From an uncultured Parafilimonas sp. (GTDB lineage Bacteria > Bacteroidota > Bacteroidia > Chitinophagales > Chitinophagaceae), in the NCBI GenBank assembly GCA_903882935.1, contig CAIRZB010000022.1, forward strand, positions 1-64,000: a stretch of 64,000 nucleotides of DNA. Direction: 5' to 3'. The notes beneath the pieces were generated by a model. It was not told the DNA's origin. It saw nothing but the letters and a program-made list of their open reading frames with translations, and searched no databases. This document shows positions 18,034-26,766 of this stretch, one piece after another (position 1 is the stretch's first letter; each line of letters starts with the position of its first letter). The position numbers were made by a program, and so were the translations under genes.

Positions 18034-18377
18034 TGGAGCCTATTGTTTTTAACCAGCTTAGCAATATTTTGCCAAGTGGCACAGCACACAGCCAAGGGCA
18101 AAAATTTGTTTTTTTGGCTAATAAGGATAGCCAAACAAATTTAACGCAATTTGCTTATGGCAGTTTTGCGCCGGGTGAAGGCAGCGGATTGCATACCCAC
18201 CAAACCATGGAGGAGTTTTTTTTTATTGTGAAAGGAGAAGGGTTGTGTGTATGTGGGGCTGAGAGATACCAGCTAGGGAAGGGGGCCTTTTTACGGATTC
18301 CGGCCGGCGTGTTGCACAGCTTGGAGGCGAGTGCCGTAGAAGGGCTTGAATTCGTTTATTTTGGGGTAGCTATTTAA
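18033..18377 (+). CDS. Small cupin-domain protein
   Basis: A 114-residue single-domain cupin. The metal-binding pattern is visible as GSGLHTHQTMEEFFFIVKGEG (two His and a Glu) and a later PAGVLHSLEA His. Start and stop overlap with the epimerase gene as TAATG at 18031-18035, so the two are translationally coupled and probably act in one pathway. It may be a sugar-nucleotide or sugar-phosphate isomerase or a binding protein; the sequence does not decide. Confidence 0.85.
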   Translation: MEPIVFNQLSNILPSGTAHSQGQKFVFLANKDSQTNLTQFAYGSFAPGEGSGLHTHQTMEEFFFIVKGEGLCVCGAERYQLGKGAFLRIPAGVLHSLEASAVEGLEFVYFGVAI

Positions 18378-18589
18378 AACGGTGGCAGCCGTTGTTTACT
18401 AGAGCATTTTTGGTAGTTGTTGAAATAGGCTTGGGTGGGTTGGGCTTTTTGATTGGCTTTGGTAAAAGTAGATGCACATCCCTTGCTGTTGAGGCTAAAC
18501 TGCTCCCGTTTTTTTAATAATGCAAAACAGAGAAAGATAAATAGTATTGTAATTGGTATAACAAACCGGTAAGTAACAAAACTGCGCAT
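18374..18589 (-). CDS. Possible small membrane protein
   Basis: A 71-codon frame with one strong membrane helix near the N-terminus (VIPITILFIFLCFALL) followed by a polar tail ending PPF. No family is recognised. It reads leftward just after the terminator hairpin of the secG unit, and no promoter is visible in the short gap, which counts against it. It overlaps the cupin gene end by four bases, convergent. It could be chance. Confidence 0.3.
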   Translation of the reverse strand: MRSFVTYRFVIPITILFIFLCFALLKKREQFSLNSKGCASTFTKANQKAQPTQAYFNNYQKCSSKQRLPPF

Positions 18590-18592
18590 AAA

Positions 18593-18623
18593 AAAAACCT
18601 GCTTGTGTTAAGCAGGTTTTTTT
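18593..18623. terminator. Bidirectional terminator next to secG
   Basis: The palindrome AAAACCTGCTT (from 18594) and AAGCAGGTTTT (to about 18619) is flanked by A-rich and T-rich runs, so it can stop transcription on both strands. It lies about 20 bases past the secG stop on the minus strand and ends the sigma-54 regulator - lptE - TPR - secG unit. Confidence 0.8.
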
Positions 18624-18642
18624 ATACAGAGTTTGTATTTTG

Positions 18643-18984
18643 CTATTTTTTGCTAGGGACATCCGGTGCCGTGGTAGGTGAAGCAGCGGGATTGCTAGGA
18701 ACCGCAGCTGGGGTACTAACGCTAGGCAAAGACTTCGGGTCAATTTTTGTTGTTGGCCCGCCTTTTAGGAAAGCTGTTGAAATGATGCACAAAACACCAA
18801 TAACAGCAGAAAAAATCCATGTGCCTTTTTCCAAAACATCGGTGGTTTGTTTAACCCCCATCAGCTGGTTGCTAAAACCGCCGATTGAACCAGAAAGGCC
18901 ACCGCCCTTAGGGTTTTGTATTAAAACCACTAAGCCAAGTATAAAACAGGCAAGAACGATTAATATAAAAAATACAAGTGACAT
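18643..18984 (-). CDS. secG: Preprotein translocase subunit SecG
   Basis: A 113-residue protein with the SecG layout: an N-terminal helix (FFILIVLACFILGLVVLIQ), the conserved QNPKGGGLSG loop, and a second helix (WIFSAVIGVLCIISTAF). A Pro/Ser/Thr/Ala-rich tail ends the protein, as often in Bacteroidota. SecG joins SecY and SecE in the inner-membrane Sec channel. It is the last gene of the unit with the TPR protein, one base after it, followed by a terminator. Confidence 0.93.
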   Translation of the reverse strand: MSLVFFILIVLACFILGLVVLIQNPKGGGLSGSIGGFSNQLMGVKQTTDVLEKGTWIFSAVIGVLCIISTAFLKGGPTTKIDPKSLPSVSTPAAVPSNPAASPTTAPDVPSKK

Positions 18985-18985
18985 A

Positions 18986-20314
18986 CTACGTTGTTTTTAA
19001 ATGCTCAATTTGGGTTGCAAAATAAGCGGATTTAGCCGGATATAAAAAACTTAATTTTTCATACACTTCAATGGCCTTTTCATACATCCCCTGTTTAACC
19101 AATACCTCCGCCATGGTTTCTGTTACAACTTCGCCGGCTTGGTTTGAGCCAGCTGCAATGTTTTTTACTTTGTGTTCTGCGGCTTCATCAATACCTAGGT
19201 CAGTGGGCTGGGGGGCAATGCGCTTCATTTGCTTAAGCCAGTCGGTAAATTTTTTAACCTTTACACTAATATGGTCCTGCGCTTGTTGTTCCTGGGTTAG
19301 TTTAATGCCCTGCGACGCAAAATAGTCTACCGTGTGGTAAGGCTCGTTCTCTATCGGTACAGGGGCATCCTTTTCAACCGGTTTGTTATAGTCGGCCAAC
19401 TGTTCCTGCAAAATGGTGTTTATCCTGGCGTTGTTAAACGGTTGTGCGTGTGTTTCCATTTCTTCTTCGGTTTCCCCCGATCCATCGCTTTCGCCATCCT
19501 CGGCAGTATCGTCGAACACAAATTTTGGCTGGGCTGTAATCGGCGCTGGCATAACCGCTATGGGCGGTATGTCAGCAGGTACCTCAATAATGGCCATATT
19601 TTCTGCCAGCGGTTCTTCAACATGGGTAAAGGCACCCGCTGCTTCATGCACCATGGGGCCATTTGCCTCAACGTTGTTTGCTTCGGTTTGGCCGGCAACG
19701 TACAACGGCGCAACAATTATTTCGTTAATCTCCGCAGTGGCAATTTCCCCAGTTTCGGCGTCGGCTGCCGATGGCTGGTAAGCTTCGTTATTTATCTTAT
19801 CTGCATCCTCTAGTGGTACTACGTACACCGTAGCATTGTCGGCGGATGGTTCAATCGTTTCGTTATTTACCGCAACTAAATCCTCTAATGCTACTTCGTA
19901 TACTGTAGCATGGTCAGCCTGTGGTTCATGTACAGCTTCCGCTGCCATGCTTGTATACAATAACTCCTCCTGGGACTCTTCTGATGTTATTGTGTCGGGC
20001 AAGGTTTCATCGACGTATTTATCAATGGTAACCTCATCGCTTGTTTGCAGAACGGTTTCATCCTGCATTAGCTTTTCCTCATTCAGTTTAAAATGGAACC
20101 AAAAAGGATCTGGGAAATACAGCACGGTGTTTTGGGCATATTTTTCAACACCCTCAGTGCCGTGCCGCAGCATATTTTTTACTAGCAAGTATTTTGCCAC
20201 ACCAAACGCGGGATACTTGGCTGTGATATTCCTCAAATCCCCCAATGCCTCCGCACCGTCCGGATCTTTTGCCGAAAGTGTCTTTAGGATGGTATATTCT
20301 TTGGTATGGCTCAT
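18986..20314 (-). CDS. TPR-containing protein upstream of secG
   Basis: A 442-residue acidic protein. Residues from about 15 to 75 look helical (KYPAFGVAKYLLVKN), the middle (about 95-330) is a long low-complexity acidic region rich in Glu, Ala, Val and Thr, and the C-terminus (about 400-440) holds a tetratricopeptide-like repeat (LVKQGMYEKAIEVYEKLSFL). No signal peptide is seen. Proteins of this layout sit between lptE and secG in many Bacteroidota, but the function is not known to me. The start ATG lies 31 bases after the lptE stop, in the same direction. Confidence 0.8.
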   Translation of the reverse strand: MSHTKEYTILKTLSAKDPDGAEALGDLRNITAKYPAFGVAKYLLVKNMLRHGTEGVEKYAQNTVLYFPDPFWFHFKLNEEKLMQDETVLQTSDEVTIDKYVDETLPDTITSEESQEELLYTSMAAEAVHEPQADHATVYEVALEDLVAVNNETIEPSADNATVYVVPLEDADKINNEAYQPSAADAETGEIATAEINEIIVAPLYVAGQTEANNVEANGPMVHEAAGAFTHVEEPLAENMAIIEVPADIPPIAVMPAPITAQPKFVFDDTAEDGESDGSGETEEEMETHAQPFNNARINTILQEQLADYNKPVEKDAPVPIENEPYHTVDYFASQGIKLTQEQQAQDHISVKVKKFTDWLKQMKRIAPQPTDLGIDEAAEHKVKNIAAGSNQAGEVVTETMAEVLVKQGMYEKAIEVYEKLSFLYPAKSAYFATQIEHLKTT

Positions 20315-20345
20315 GTATTATTTGGCGCGTGAATGTACAACTCTA

Positions 20346-20882
20346 TTACCAACTGGAGAAAATGCGGTTAAACATTTCGTCACTTAGGTTTTTAAGAATA
20401 TCTGGCAGCAGTTGGTTTTCTGCCTGGGTAAGTGTTAAGCTGGCCGAAAAATCAAAATCACGGCTGATGGAGTAGTCGTGGGATTCGCCCTTTACGGTGT
20501 TGTTCAGCGTCATGGTTACCCCCACCGTAAGCCGGTTGGTAGTTGCCTGGCTGGTGCCAATGCCCGATGTGCTTACAGAGTAGTTGCTGATATAAGAATT
20601 GATGATATAGTCAGCATTGTCGGTATTAACCAGCGTGGCTTTGCGAATATAGCTTTGCACGGTTTGTTTAAATTGGTCAGTCAGTTTAGGCGATAGCTGC
20701 GGGTTAATGATGCTTGCCCGGTTTTCAATATAGTTTATCTTAATGGTTTTTATTGTGTCGGGTATGCTTACGTCCCTAAAGGTATAAATACCGCAAGACG
20801 AAAGCATCGTACAAAAAACAAGCAGTATTCCTACAATGGTTATTTTTTGGCCGTTTTTAACAGGCAGGTGGTTCATACACAA
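20346..20882 (-). CDS. lptE: LptE-like LPS-assembly lipoprotein
   Basis: A 178-residue lipoprotein with a hydrophobic signal and lipobox LSSC at Cys30, directly followed by GIYTF, the usual start of the mature LptE. The rest is the mixed alpha/beta LptE domain (SIPDTIKTIKINYIENRA, TDQFKQTVQSYI). LptE plugs the LptD barrel that inserts lipopolysaccharide in the outer membrane. The start could be Met3 instead. It lies between the sigma-54 activator and the TPR gene, the conserved Bacteroidota order. Confidence 0.88.
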   Translation of the reverse strand: MCMNHLPVKNGQKITIVGILLVFCTMLSSCGIYTFRDVSIPDTIKTIKINYIENRASIINPQLSPKLTDQFKQTVQSYIRKATLVNTDNADYIINSYISNYSVSTSGIGTSQATTNRLTVGVTMTLNNTVKGESHDYSISRDFDFSASLTLTQAENQLLPDILKNLSDEMFNRIFSSW

Positions 20883-20887
20883 TTTTT

Positions 20888-22174
20888 TTATTCGTTAATG
20901 TCGTATTCTTTCAGTTTGCGGTACAGCGTCCGCTCGCTTATGCCAAGGTCGGCCGCGGCATCTTTGCGTTTGCCTTTGTGCTTTTTTAGTGCTTTTTCAA
21001 TCAACTCCTTTTCCTTGTCCATTATGTTCAGCGATTCCTCCACCTCCTCATGCTGGTGTATGTCGTCGTCGTGGCTATGGTCAATAATCACCGGTTGGTT
21101 GTGGCCAACGCTGGGTGGCTGCTGCAAAATGTTGGGCTGCATAACCGATGGTACGTCATACAATTGCTTCTGGTCACCATTTAGAGGGTGGTCGTTCAAC
21201 AGCGATTCGTGCGTGTACCTTGCCGCAGTGCCTGCCAGTGATGGGTTTTGCAAAATTTCAAGAAACATTTTTTTAAGCTCCGTCACGTCTTTCTTCATGT
21301 CAAAAAACAGCTTATACAATATTTCCCTTTCGTTGGCAAACTCACTGGTTTGGGGGGTGTGGCCTGCGGGTATAGGCAGGCGGTTTTGAACGCCTTTTTC
21401 CGGCAGAAATTTACGCAGCTCGTTACCCGTTATAATTGGCTGCGTGCTCAATACCGAAATTTGCTCCGCAATATTCTTCAATTCCCGCACATTGCCGGGC
21501 CAAGTGTAGTTTATTAACAGGGTTTTTGCTTCCTCATCCAATTGAACCGGGTTGGTTTTGTACCGCTCGGCAAAATCAATCACAAATTTTCTAAACAGTA
21601 GGTTAATGTCTTCCTTGCGGTCGCGCAGGGCAGGCACGCGTATGGGTACGGTGCTCAGGCGGTAATATAAATCCTGCCTAAACCTGCCGTTAAGGGTAAA
21701 ATCAACCAGCTCGCGGTTGGTGGCCGCTATTACACGCACATCGGTTTTTTGTACTTTGGAGGAGCCTACGCGTATAAACTCGCCTGTTTCCAGCACACGA
21801 AGCAGCCGGGCCTGGGTACCCAAGGGCATTTCGCCAATTTCATCCAAAAATATGGTGCCGCCGCTCACAGTTTCAAAATAGCCTTTGCGGCTGTCAACTG
21901 CGCCGGTAAATGCGCCTTTTTCGTGGCCGAACAATTCTGAGTCTATCGTTCCCTCGGGTATTGCCCCGCAGTTTACCGCTATAAAGGAGTTGTGCTTACG
22001 GGATGACAGTGCATGTATTATTTGCGAAAAAACCTCCTTACCCACGCCGCTTTCGCCTACTATTAATACGCTAAGGTCGGTGCTGGCTACCTGTACCGCC
22101 ACATTTAGCGCATGGTTTAATGCCTGTGAGTTGCCTATAATGCCAAACCTGTTTTTAATTGACTGGATCTCCAT
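20888..22174 (-). CDS. Sigma-54-dependent transcriptional activator
   Basis: A 428-residue enhancer-binding protein without a receiver domain. The AAA+ domain starts almost at the N-terminus with Walker A GESGVGKE (40-47), carries the sigma-54 contact loop GAFTGA (87-92) and Walker B GGTIFLDEIGE. A linker of about 120 residues leads to a Fis-type helix-turn-helix at the C-terminus (KDAAADLGISERTLYRKL). With no sensor domain, activity must be set by expression or a partner. It is the first gene of the unit running through lptE, the TPR protein and secG. Confidence 0.93.
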   Translation of the reverse strand: MEIQSIKNRFGIIGNSQALNHALNVAVQVASTDLSVLIVGESGVGKEVFSQIIHALSSRKHNSFIAVNCGAIPEGTIDSELFGHEKGAFTGAVDSRKGYFETVSGGTIFLDEIGEMPLGTQARLLRVLETGEFIRVGSSKVQKTDVRVIAATNRELVDFTLNGRFRQDLYYRLSTVPIRVPALRDRKEDINLLFRKFVIDFAERYKTNPVQLDEEAKTLLINYTWPGNVRELKNIAEQISVLSTQPIITGNELRKFLPEKGVQNRLPIPAGHTPQTSEFANEREILYKLFFDMKKDVTELKKMFLEILQNPSLAGTAARYTHESLLNDHPLNGDQKQLYDVPSVMQPNILQQPPSVGHNQPVIIDHSHDDDIHQHEEVEESLNIMDKEKELIEKALKKHKGKRKDAAADLGISERTLYRKLKEYDINE

Positions 22175-22181
22175 GCTGCAC

Positions 22182-22340
22182 TTAATTTTTTAGAATATAT
22201 TCTTCTGCTTGCTTCAACAATGGCAAATGTTTTTCTATAATAATCAGCAACTGCGCCGGGTAAACCGAATCATAGTCTTGTACCACCGTATGCCTGTTAG
22301 CGATTGTTTTTGATAATTTGTTAGCTACCCCATGCTTCTT
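22182..22340 (-). pseudogene. HepT-like (HEPN) gene remnant
   Basis: A 52-codon open stretch in the +1 frame relative to the nucleotidyltransferase gene, overlapping its last residues and ending at TAA 22182-22184. It has no start codon but reads like the C-terminus of a HepT/HI0074-type nuclease toxin: NRHTVVQDYDS, then IIIEKHLPLLKQAEEYIL. The family active motif R-x4-6-H-x-Y appears as R-x4-Q-x-Y, with the histidine replaced. I read it as a decayed partner gene; function is not expected. Homology is judged by eye. Confidence 0.5.
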
Positions 22341-23094
22341 TCAACGTTTGCCTAAAAATGGTATTCAGTTTATCGTACCCCGGCGAATTATCGAACTGAA
22401 AATTTTGTAAATACCGTTCAAAATGCGCTAGCCGGTTTTCCAAAAACTCATCAATTATGGGTATCCGCGCGCCATTGTCCAATTCTTCGCCGCTCATTTT
22501 TAGTACCTGCAATTCGGTTATCTCATGTTTCAATTGCACATCCAATATTTCTGCCTTAACCAGTGCGTCAAATTCCATGGGGGCCATTTCGCCAGTACGT
22601 TCTATCCAACAGCATGCCAGCAAAGGCCTTAGTATATAAAAGTATTTTTTTAACCGTACCTCTTCTTCTTTAAAATAAGCTTCGTAATTGCGGCGGGCCA
22701 TGTTAAAATAATGGTACAGGCAGCTTTTGGGGTTAAAGTAATCCGTGGCCAGTTGCCTTAGCTGCCCTGCGGTGGATAATGTTTCTGTATACACCATTGG
22801 GCTACGCAACCACTCCAACAACGGTGGGTTGCTTTTTTTAAACAATAACAACGCTTTCCGCAATTCCCAGCCTGCCAAATCAATATCATTGGGCAGTATG
22901 CATTCAATATTGTCTTTTTTTTCTTCTATGGATAAATACCAGTCGTAATTATGCACATACACAAACCTAACATCCCAGTCGCTGTTGGTTGAAGCAAACC
23001 CCCAGGCCCGGCTGCCCGATTCAACTGCGTACACAATTTTTATATTGTGCTGTTGCTCCAGTGTTAATATTTCCTGTTGTATCGCTTCAATCAT
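22321..23094 (-). CDS. Predicted nucleotidyltransferase (COG3541/RlaP type)
   Basis: A 257-residue protein with the DNA polymerase beta-type nucleotidyltransferase core: GSRAWGFASTNSDWDVRF at 27-44, giving the GS motif and the Asp39/Asp41 metal pair. The remainder is helical and matches the layout of the YcgL/RlaP family (PF10127), linked in some bacteria to RNA repair. The product acts in the cytoplasm on an unknown substrate. Its end overlaps the HepT-like remnant, but it is much longer than an MNT antitoxin, so a simple MNT-HepT pair is not proven. Confidence 0.8.
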   Translation of the reverse strand: MIEAIQQEILTLEQQHNIKIVYAVESGSRAWGFASTNSDWDVRFVYVHNYDWYLSIEEKKDNIECILPNDIDLAGWELRKALLLFKKSNPPLLEWLRSPMVYTETLSTAGQLRQLATDYFNPKSCLYHYFNMARRNYEAYFKEEEVRLKKYFYILRPLLACCWIERTGEMAPMEFDALVKAEILDVQLKHEITELQVLKMSGEELDNGARIPIIDEFLENRLAHFERYLQNFQFDNSPGYDKLNTIFRQTLKEAWGS

Positions 23095-23154
23095 GTATAC
23101 CTGGTACCCAGTAATTTTCTGTTAAAGCCGGAGGGTTAAAGTATTTATGCGTGG

Positions 23155-24678
23155 TTAGGCGGGTTGGTTTTCCACTATGTCGCCCAGCAAGGTGGCTTGT
23201 GTGCTGCTATGCACATTAACCCAAACATAATCGCCTTTTGTAAGATTGTACCCGCCCTTTGGAAAAACAACTACCTTGTTTTGTGAGTTTCGGCCCATCC
23301 AGTCGTTGCTGCTGCGCTTGCTTTCGCCTTCAATCAACACCTTAAATGTTTTGCCTAGGTCGAGTTTATTACTCTCCACAGAAAGCCTGCCTTGTAGGTC
23401 AACAATCTCCTGCAGCCTGCGTTTTTTTACGTCAAGCGGTATATCGTCAGTATATCTGCGGGCGGCCAGTGTGCCCGGCCTTTCACTGTAAAAAAACATG
23501 TAACTGTAATCGTAGGCGCTGTAGCGCATAATGGATAGCGTATCGGCATGGTCTTCTTCTGTTTCGGTACAAAAGCCAGAGATGATATCGCTGCTTATGC
23601 CGCAATCAGGCATTATCTTTTTAATCTGGTCAATTTTGGCCATATACCATTCACGGCTGTAGGTACGGTTCATCAATTGTAAAATACGGCTGCTGCCACT
23701 TTGCACAGGCAGGTGTATGTATTTGCAAATGTTTTCGTATTTGGCCATGGTGTGTAGCACATCTTCCGTAATGTCTTTCGGGTGCGATGTGCTAAACCGT
23801 ACGCGCAACTTGGGGCTTACTTGGGCCACCATCTCTAAAAGGTTGGCAAAATTTACCACGCCCCCATCCGCTAAAGGGGGGGTAAAGGCATTTTCATTTA
23901 ATCCATACCCCCCTTTAGGTCCAAAGGACTCCGTTGGGAGGGATGGGGGCGTCGTCTGGGGCTTCACCCAATAATAACTATCTACATTCTGGCCTAACAA
24001 AGTAACTTCCCTAAAACCCCTGTCGAAAAGGTCTTCGGCTTCGGCCACTATTGAATATGCATCACGGCTACGCTCCCTGCCTCGTGTAAAAGGCACCACG
24101 CAAAAACTGCACATGTTGTTACAGCCGCGCATGATGGATATAAATGCCGAAACGCCATTGCTCTCCAACCTAACGGGTGCTATGTCTGCATAAGTTTCAT
24201 CCCTGCTCAGCTGTACGTTAACGCTTTTTTGGCCTGTTTCGGCTTCTTCTATCAAGCCCGGCAGGGTGCGGTATGCATCTGGCCCCACTACCATGTCTAC
24301 CAGCTTTTCCTCTTCCAATAATTTAAACTTTAGCCGCTCCGCCATGCAGCCCAATATACCCACCAGCATGCCCGGTTTGGCCTCTTTCGCCTTTCTAAAC
24401 TCGGTAAGGCGTTTGCGTATGGTTAGTTCGGCTTTTTCGCGTATGCTACAAGTGTTCAGCAATACCAGGTCGGCTTCGTCGGCGTTACGCGTGGCCCCAA
24501 AACCTTCGCCTTGTAAAATGGAAGCAACAATCTCGCTGTCGCTAAAATTCATTTGGCAGCCGTAACTTTCTATATAAAATTTTTTGGCGTAAATATTAAC
24601 ATCCTTTGCAAACGGCGCGTATGCCTCACCCTGCCTTGCCTCATCATGCGTTTTGCTTATGGTTTCTAACAATTCCAT
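23155..24678 (-). CDS. miaB: tRNA-2-methylthio-N6-dimethylallyladenosine synthase MiaB
   Basis: A 507-residue radical-SAM methylthiotransferase that modifies A37 of tRNAs reading UNN codons. The N-terminal UPF0004 domain carries the first cluster cysteines (Cys41 in ESYGCQMN, Cys77, Cys111) and the radical-SAM motif C-x3-C-x2-C is Cys186, Cys190, Cys193. A TRAM domain ends the protein. It is about 30 residues longer than usual because residues about 241-273 ([16 protein letters not shown] and on) are the in-frame translation of a palindromic repeat between [10 protein letters not shown] and [17 protein letters not shown] -7 match lies at 24701-24708 on the minus strand. Confidence 0.95.
   Translation of the reverse strand: MELLETISKTHDEARQGEAYAPFAKDVNIYAKKFYIESYGCQMNFSDSEIVASILQGEGFGATRNADEADLVLLNTCSIREKAELTIRKRLTEFRKAKEAKPGMLVGILGCMAERLKFKLLEEEKLVDMVVGPDAYRTLPGLIEEAETGQKSVNVQLSRDETYADIAPVRLESNGVSAFISIMRGCNNMCSFCVVPFTRGRERSRDAYSIVAEAEDLFDRGFREVTLLGQNVDSYYWVKPQTTPPSLPTESFGPKGGYGLNENAFTPPLADGGVVNFANLLEMVAQVSPKLRVRFSTSHPKDITEDVLHTMAKYENICKYIHLPVQSGSSRILQLMNRTYSREWYMAKIDQIKKIMPDCGISSDIISGFCTETEEDHADTLSIMRYSAYDYSYMFFYSERPGTLAARRYTDDIPLDVKKRRLQEIVDLQGRLSVESNKLDLGKTFKVLIEGESKRSSNDWMGRNSQNKVVVFPKGGYNLTKGDYVWVNVHSSTQATLLGDIVENQPA
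23861..23949. repeat. Palindromic repeat element inside miaB
   Basis: An 89-base element bounded by the inverted ends CCCCCATCC (23861-23869) and GGATGGGGG (23941-23949), with an inner near-perfect inverted repeat CTAAAGGGGGGG (from 23871) and CCCCCCTTTAG (to 23918). It is read through in frame by miaB. A short related fragment (CCCCCTTTAGGGGATGGGG) lies at about 29065-29083, which points to a dispersed REP/MITE-like family. Confidence 0.7.
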
Positions 24679-24770
24679 CCGGTAAAAACAATTTAGTTTG
24701 CAAAAATAGATAAAATTTATATAGTGTCAGTTTGGCAGTTTGTTAACAACGTTTTTAGCCCATGGGGGTA

Positions 24771-24778
24771 TATATTTG
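24771..24778 (+). promoter_or_regulatory. Putative -7 promoter element of the DUF3078 gene
   Basis: TATATTTG is an exact match to the Bacteroidota -7 consensus TAnnTTTG, 25 bases before the DUF3078 start codon. The nearest upstream TTTG (24739-24742) is 28 bases away, too far for a good -33 element. Confidence 0.5.
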
Positions 24779-24803
24779 CGCACCATAGTTATCAGGGAGG
24801 CAC

Positions 24804-25760
24804 ATGAATAAACGAATATTGTTATTTATAGTCTTTGTTGCTACCGGCATTATTTCGTTCTCGCAGGACATACCGGTGAGGCAGCTGCCTACTGAGGTTT
24901 TTAGAACAATTACCAAGGCCCAGGATACCAGTAAATGGACTTGGAAGAGAGGCGGGGTTTTTAATTTTAATATGGCCGAAGGCAGCCAAAGCAATTGGGC
25001 CGCAGGTGGTGATAACTTTTCGTTGGCCCTTACCTCGCACTTCAACTATTATTTATACTACCAACATAAAAACCAAACCTGGGACAATAACCTTGATTAC
25101 AACCTTGGCTATATTCAAACGTCAAGTTCAGGCGCCCGAAAAAATGATGATAGGCTTGACTACCTATCTAAGTTTGGGTTAAGTGTAGATACGCCTAGTA
25201 ACAAACTGTATATCTCCAGCCTGTTTAATTTGCGTACACAATTTTTTGCCGGGTATAATTATAACGGCTCACAAGGTTCGTTGTCATCTACCATACTGTC
25301 GCCCGGGTATCTTTTGCTCTCCATTGGGATGGACTATAAACCTGTAAAGAGTTTTTCACTGTTTCTTTCACCAATTACTAACCGTACAACACTGGTGCTT
25401 GACCCATCCCTTGCCAAGCAGGGCCTTTTTGGCTTGGATAGCGGCAAGCACGTGCTTAACCAGTTTGGTGCCTTTGCCTCCATCGACTATACAAAACCCA
25501 TTAGTAAAAATGTTAATTACAAAGGCAGGTTAGACTTGTTCAGCGACTATTCTAACCACCCGCAAAATGTGGATTTGTACCTGACCAATTATTTTACGTT
25601 TAAAATAAACAGGTATCTATCGGCCAACTATACCCTTAACTTAATATACGACGATAATGTGCGCCGGTTTGGCCCCAACGGTACCAGCCCGGCCCTGCAA
25701 GTACAAAGCCAGTTTGGGCTGGGTTTTACACTGCCAATGGCAGTTGTAAAACGTGTATAA
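24804..25760 (+). CDS. DUF3078 outer-membrane beta-barrel-like protein
   Basis: A 318-residue protein with a signal peptide (ILLFIVFVATGIISFSQ) and the DUF3078 pattern: WKRGGVFNFNMAEGSQSNWAAGG, then alternating amphipathic strands rich in aromatic residues (for example FNYYLYYQHKNQTWDN), ending FGLGFTLPMAVVKRV. The strand pattern suggests an outer-membrane barrel. The family is widespread in Bacteroidota and its function is not known. It is transcribed away from miaB and converges with fmt. Confidence 0.88.
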   Translation: MNKRILLFIVFVATGIISFSQDIPVRQLPTEVFRTITKAQDTSKWTWKRGGVFNFNMAEGSQSNWAAGGDNFSLALTSHFNYYLYYQHKNQTWDNNLDYNLGYIQTSSSGARKNDDRLDYLSKFGLSVDTPSNKLYISSLFNLRTQFFAGYNYNGSQGSLSSTILSPGYLLLSIGMDYKPVKSFSLFLSPITNRTTLVLDPSLAKQGLFGLDSGKHVLNQFGAFASIDYTKPISKNVNYKGRLDLFSDYSNHPQNVDLYLTNYFTFKINRYLSANYTLNLIYDDNVRRFGPNGTSPALQVQSQFGLGFTLPMAVVKRV

Positions 25761-25768
25761 AGCCGCTA

Positions 25769-25787
25769 TGCAATAAAAATTATTGCA
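25769..25787. terminator. Possible hairpin between DUF3078 and fmt
   Basis: An 8-bp stem TGCAATAA / TTATTGCA with a 3-base loop lies in the 54-base gap between two convergent genes. It lacks a clean T run, so its role as a shared terminator is tentative. Confidence 0.4.
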
Positions 25788-25814
25788 CAATAAATTGTCA
25801 GCGTTCGTTAAGCA

Positions 25815-26762
25815 CTATCCGTTAAAATGGTATCCCCTCAAAAAATCGGCCACTGGCATCCGCTTTTTGCCTTCCATCTGTAGGTCGAGTATATTAACAA
25901 AGCCGTTTGCACAGGCAAAACGTATAAAGGTTTTACCATCGCTTTGCACCGCGCCGCAGGCAATATTGTGGGTGGCTATTTGTTTGCTGCTGCGGTACAC
26001 TTTAAGCATTTTGCCATCCAAATAGGTAAATGCTGCGGGGTAAGCAGAAAGGCCCCTTATTAGGTTATGAATTTCCCCGGCGGTGTTTTGCCAGTTAATG
26101 TTACAGGTTTCAGTAAATAGTTTAGGGGCATGCCGTAATTGGTTTGGGTGGGTGGCGGCAAGTTCGTCTTGCGCTTGTTCCACCAATGTTCCGTCTGCCA
26201 AACCTTGTATTGTTTTGGCCAACAGGGCCGCGCCAATGGTTTTCATACGGTCGTGCAGTTCTCCGGCTGTTTCATCCGCACCTATCGCTATTTTTTCTTG
26301 CAGCAATATGTCGCCAGTGTCTATGGCATGTTGCAGTTTAAAGGTAGTAACGCCGGTTTCTTGCTCACCGTTAATAATGGCCCAGTTTATCGGGGCCGCA
26401 CCGCGGTATTGCGGCAACAGGCTGCCGTGCAGGTTTATGGTACCCAGCGGGGGCATGTTCCAAACTATTTCAGGCAGCATGCGAAAAGCCACTACCACTT
26501 GCACATCAGCCTGCAGGGCTGCCAGCTCAGCTATAAATGCCGGGTTTTTTAGTTTTTCGGGTTGTAAAACATGCAAGCCTTTTTCAACCGCATATTTCTT
26601 AACCGCGCTTTCCTGCAATTTCATGCCGCGCCCGGCGGGTTTGTCGGGCGCAGTAACAACACCGGCAATGGTAAAGCCAGCCTGTACCAAGGCATCAAGC
26701 GAGGCAACGGCAAATTCTGGCGTACCCAAAAAAACAATGCGCAGCTTGTTTGTAGTTTGCAT
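25815..26762 (-). CDS. fmt: Methionyl-tRNA formyltransferase
   Basis: A 315-residue enzyme that formylates initiator Met-tRNA using 10-formyl-tetrahydrofolate. The catalytic triad of the family is present: Asn110 and His112 in NLHGSLLPQYRG and Asp148 in HAIDTGDIL. The C-terminal domain with CNINWQNTAGEIHNLIRGL is the tRNA-binding part. Length is normal. An exact promoter match lies so close to the ATG that the mRNA is almost leaderless. Confidence 0.96.
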   Translation of the reverse strand: MQTTNKLRIVFLGTPEFAVASLDALVQAGFTIAGVVTAPDKPAGRGMKLQESAVKKYAVEKGLHVLQPEKLKNPAFIAELAALQADVQVVVAFRMLPEIVWNMPPLGTINLHGSLLPQYRGAAPINWAIINGEQETGVTTFKLQHAIDTGDILLQEKIAIGADETAGELHDRMKTIGAALLAKTIQGLADGTLVEQAQDELAATHPNQLRHAPKLFTETCNINWQNTAGEIHNLIRGLSAYPAAFTYLDGKMLKVYRSSKQIATHNIACGAVQSDGKTFIRFACANGFVNILDLQMEGKKRMPVADFLRGYHFNG

Positions 26763-26766
26763 GGCG

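Noticed and set aside
19071-20387. Several long plus-strand frames opposite the TPR protein and lptE
   Set aside because: The minus strand carries a conserved gene order with recognisable products; the plus-strand frames are by-products of its biased composition.
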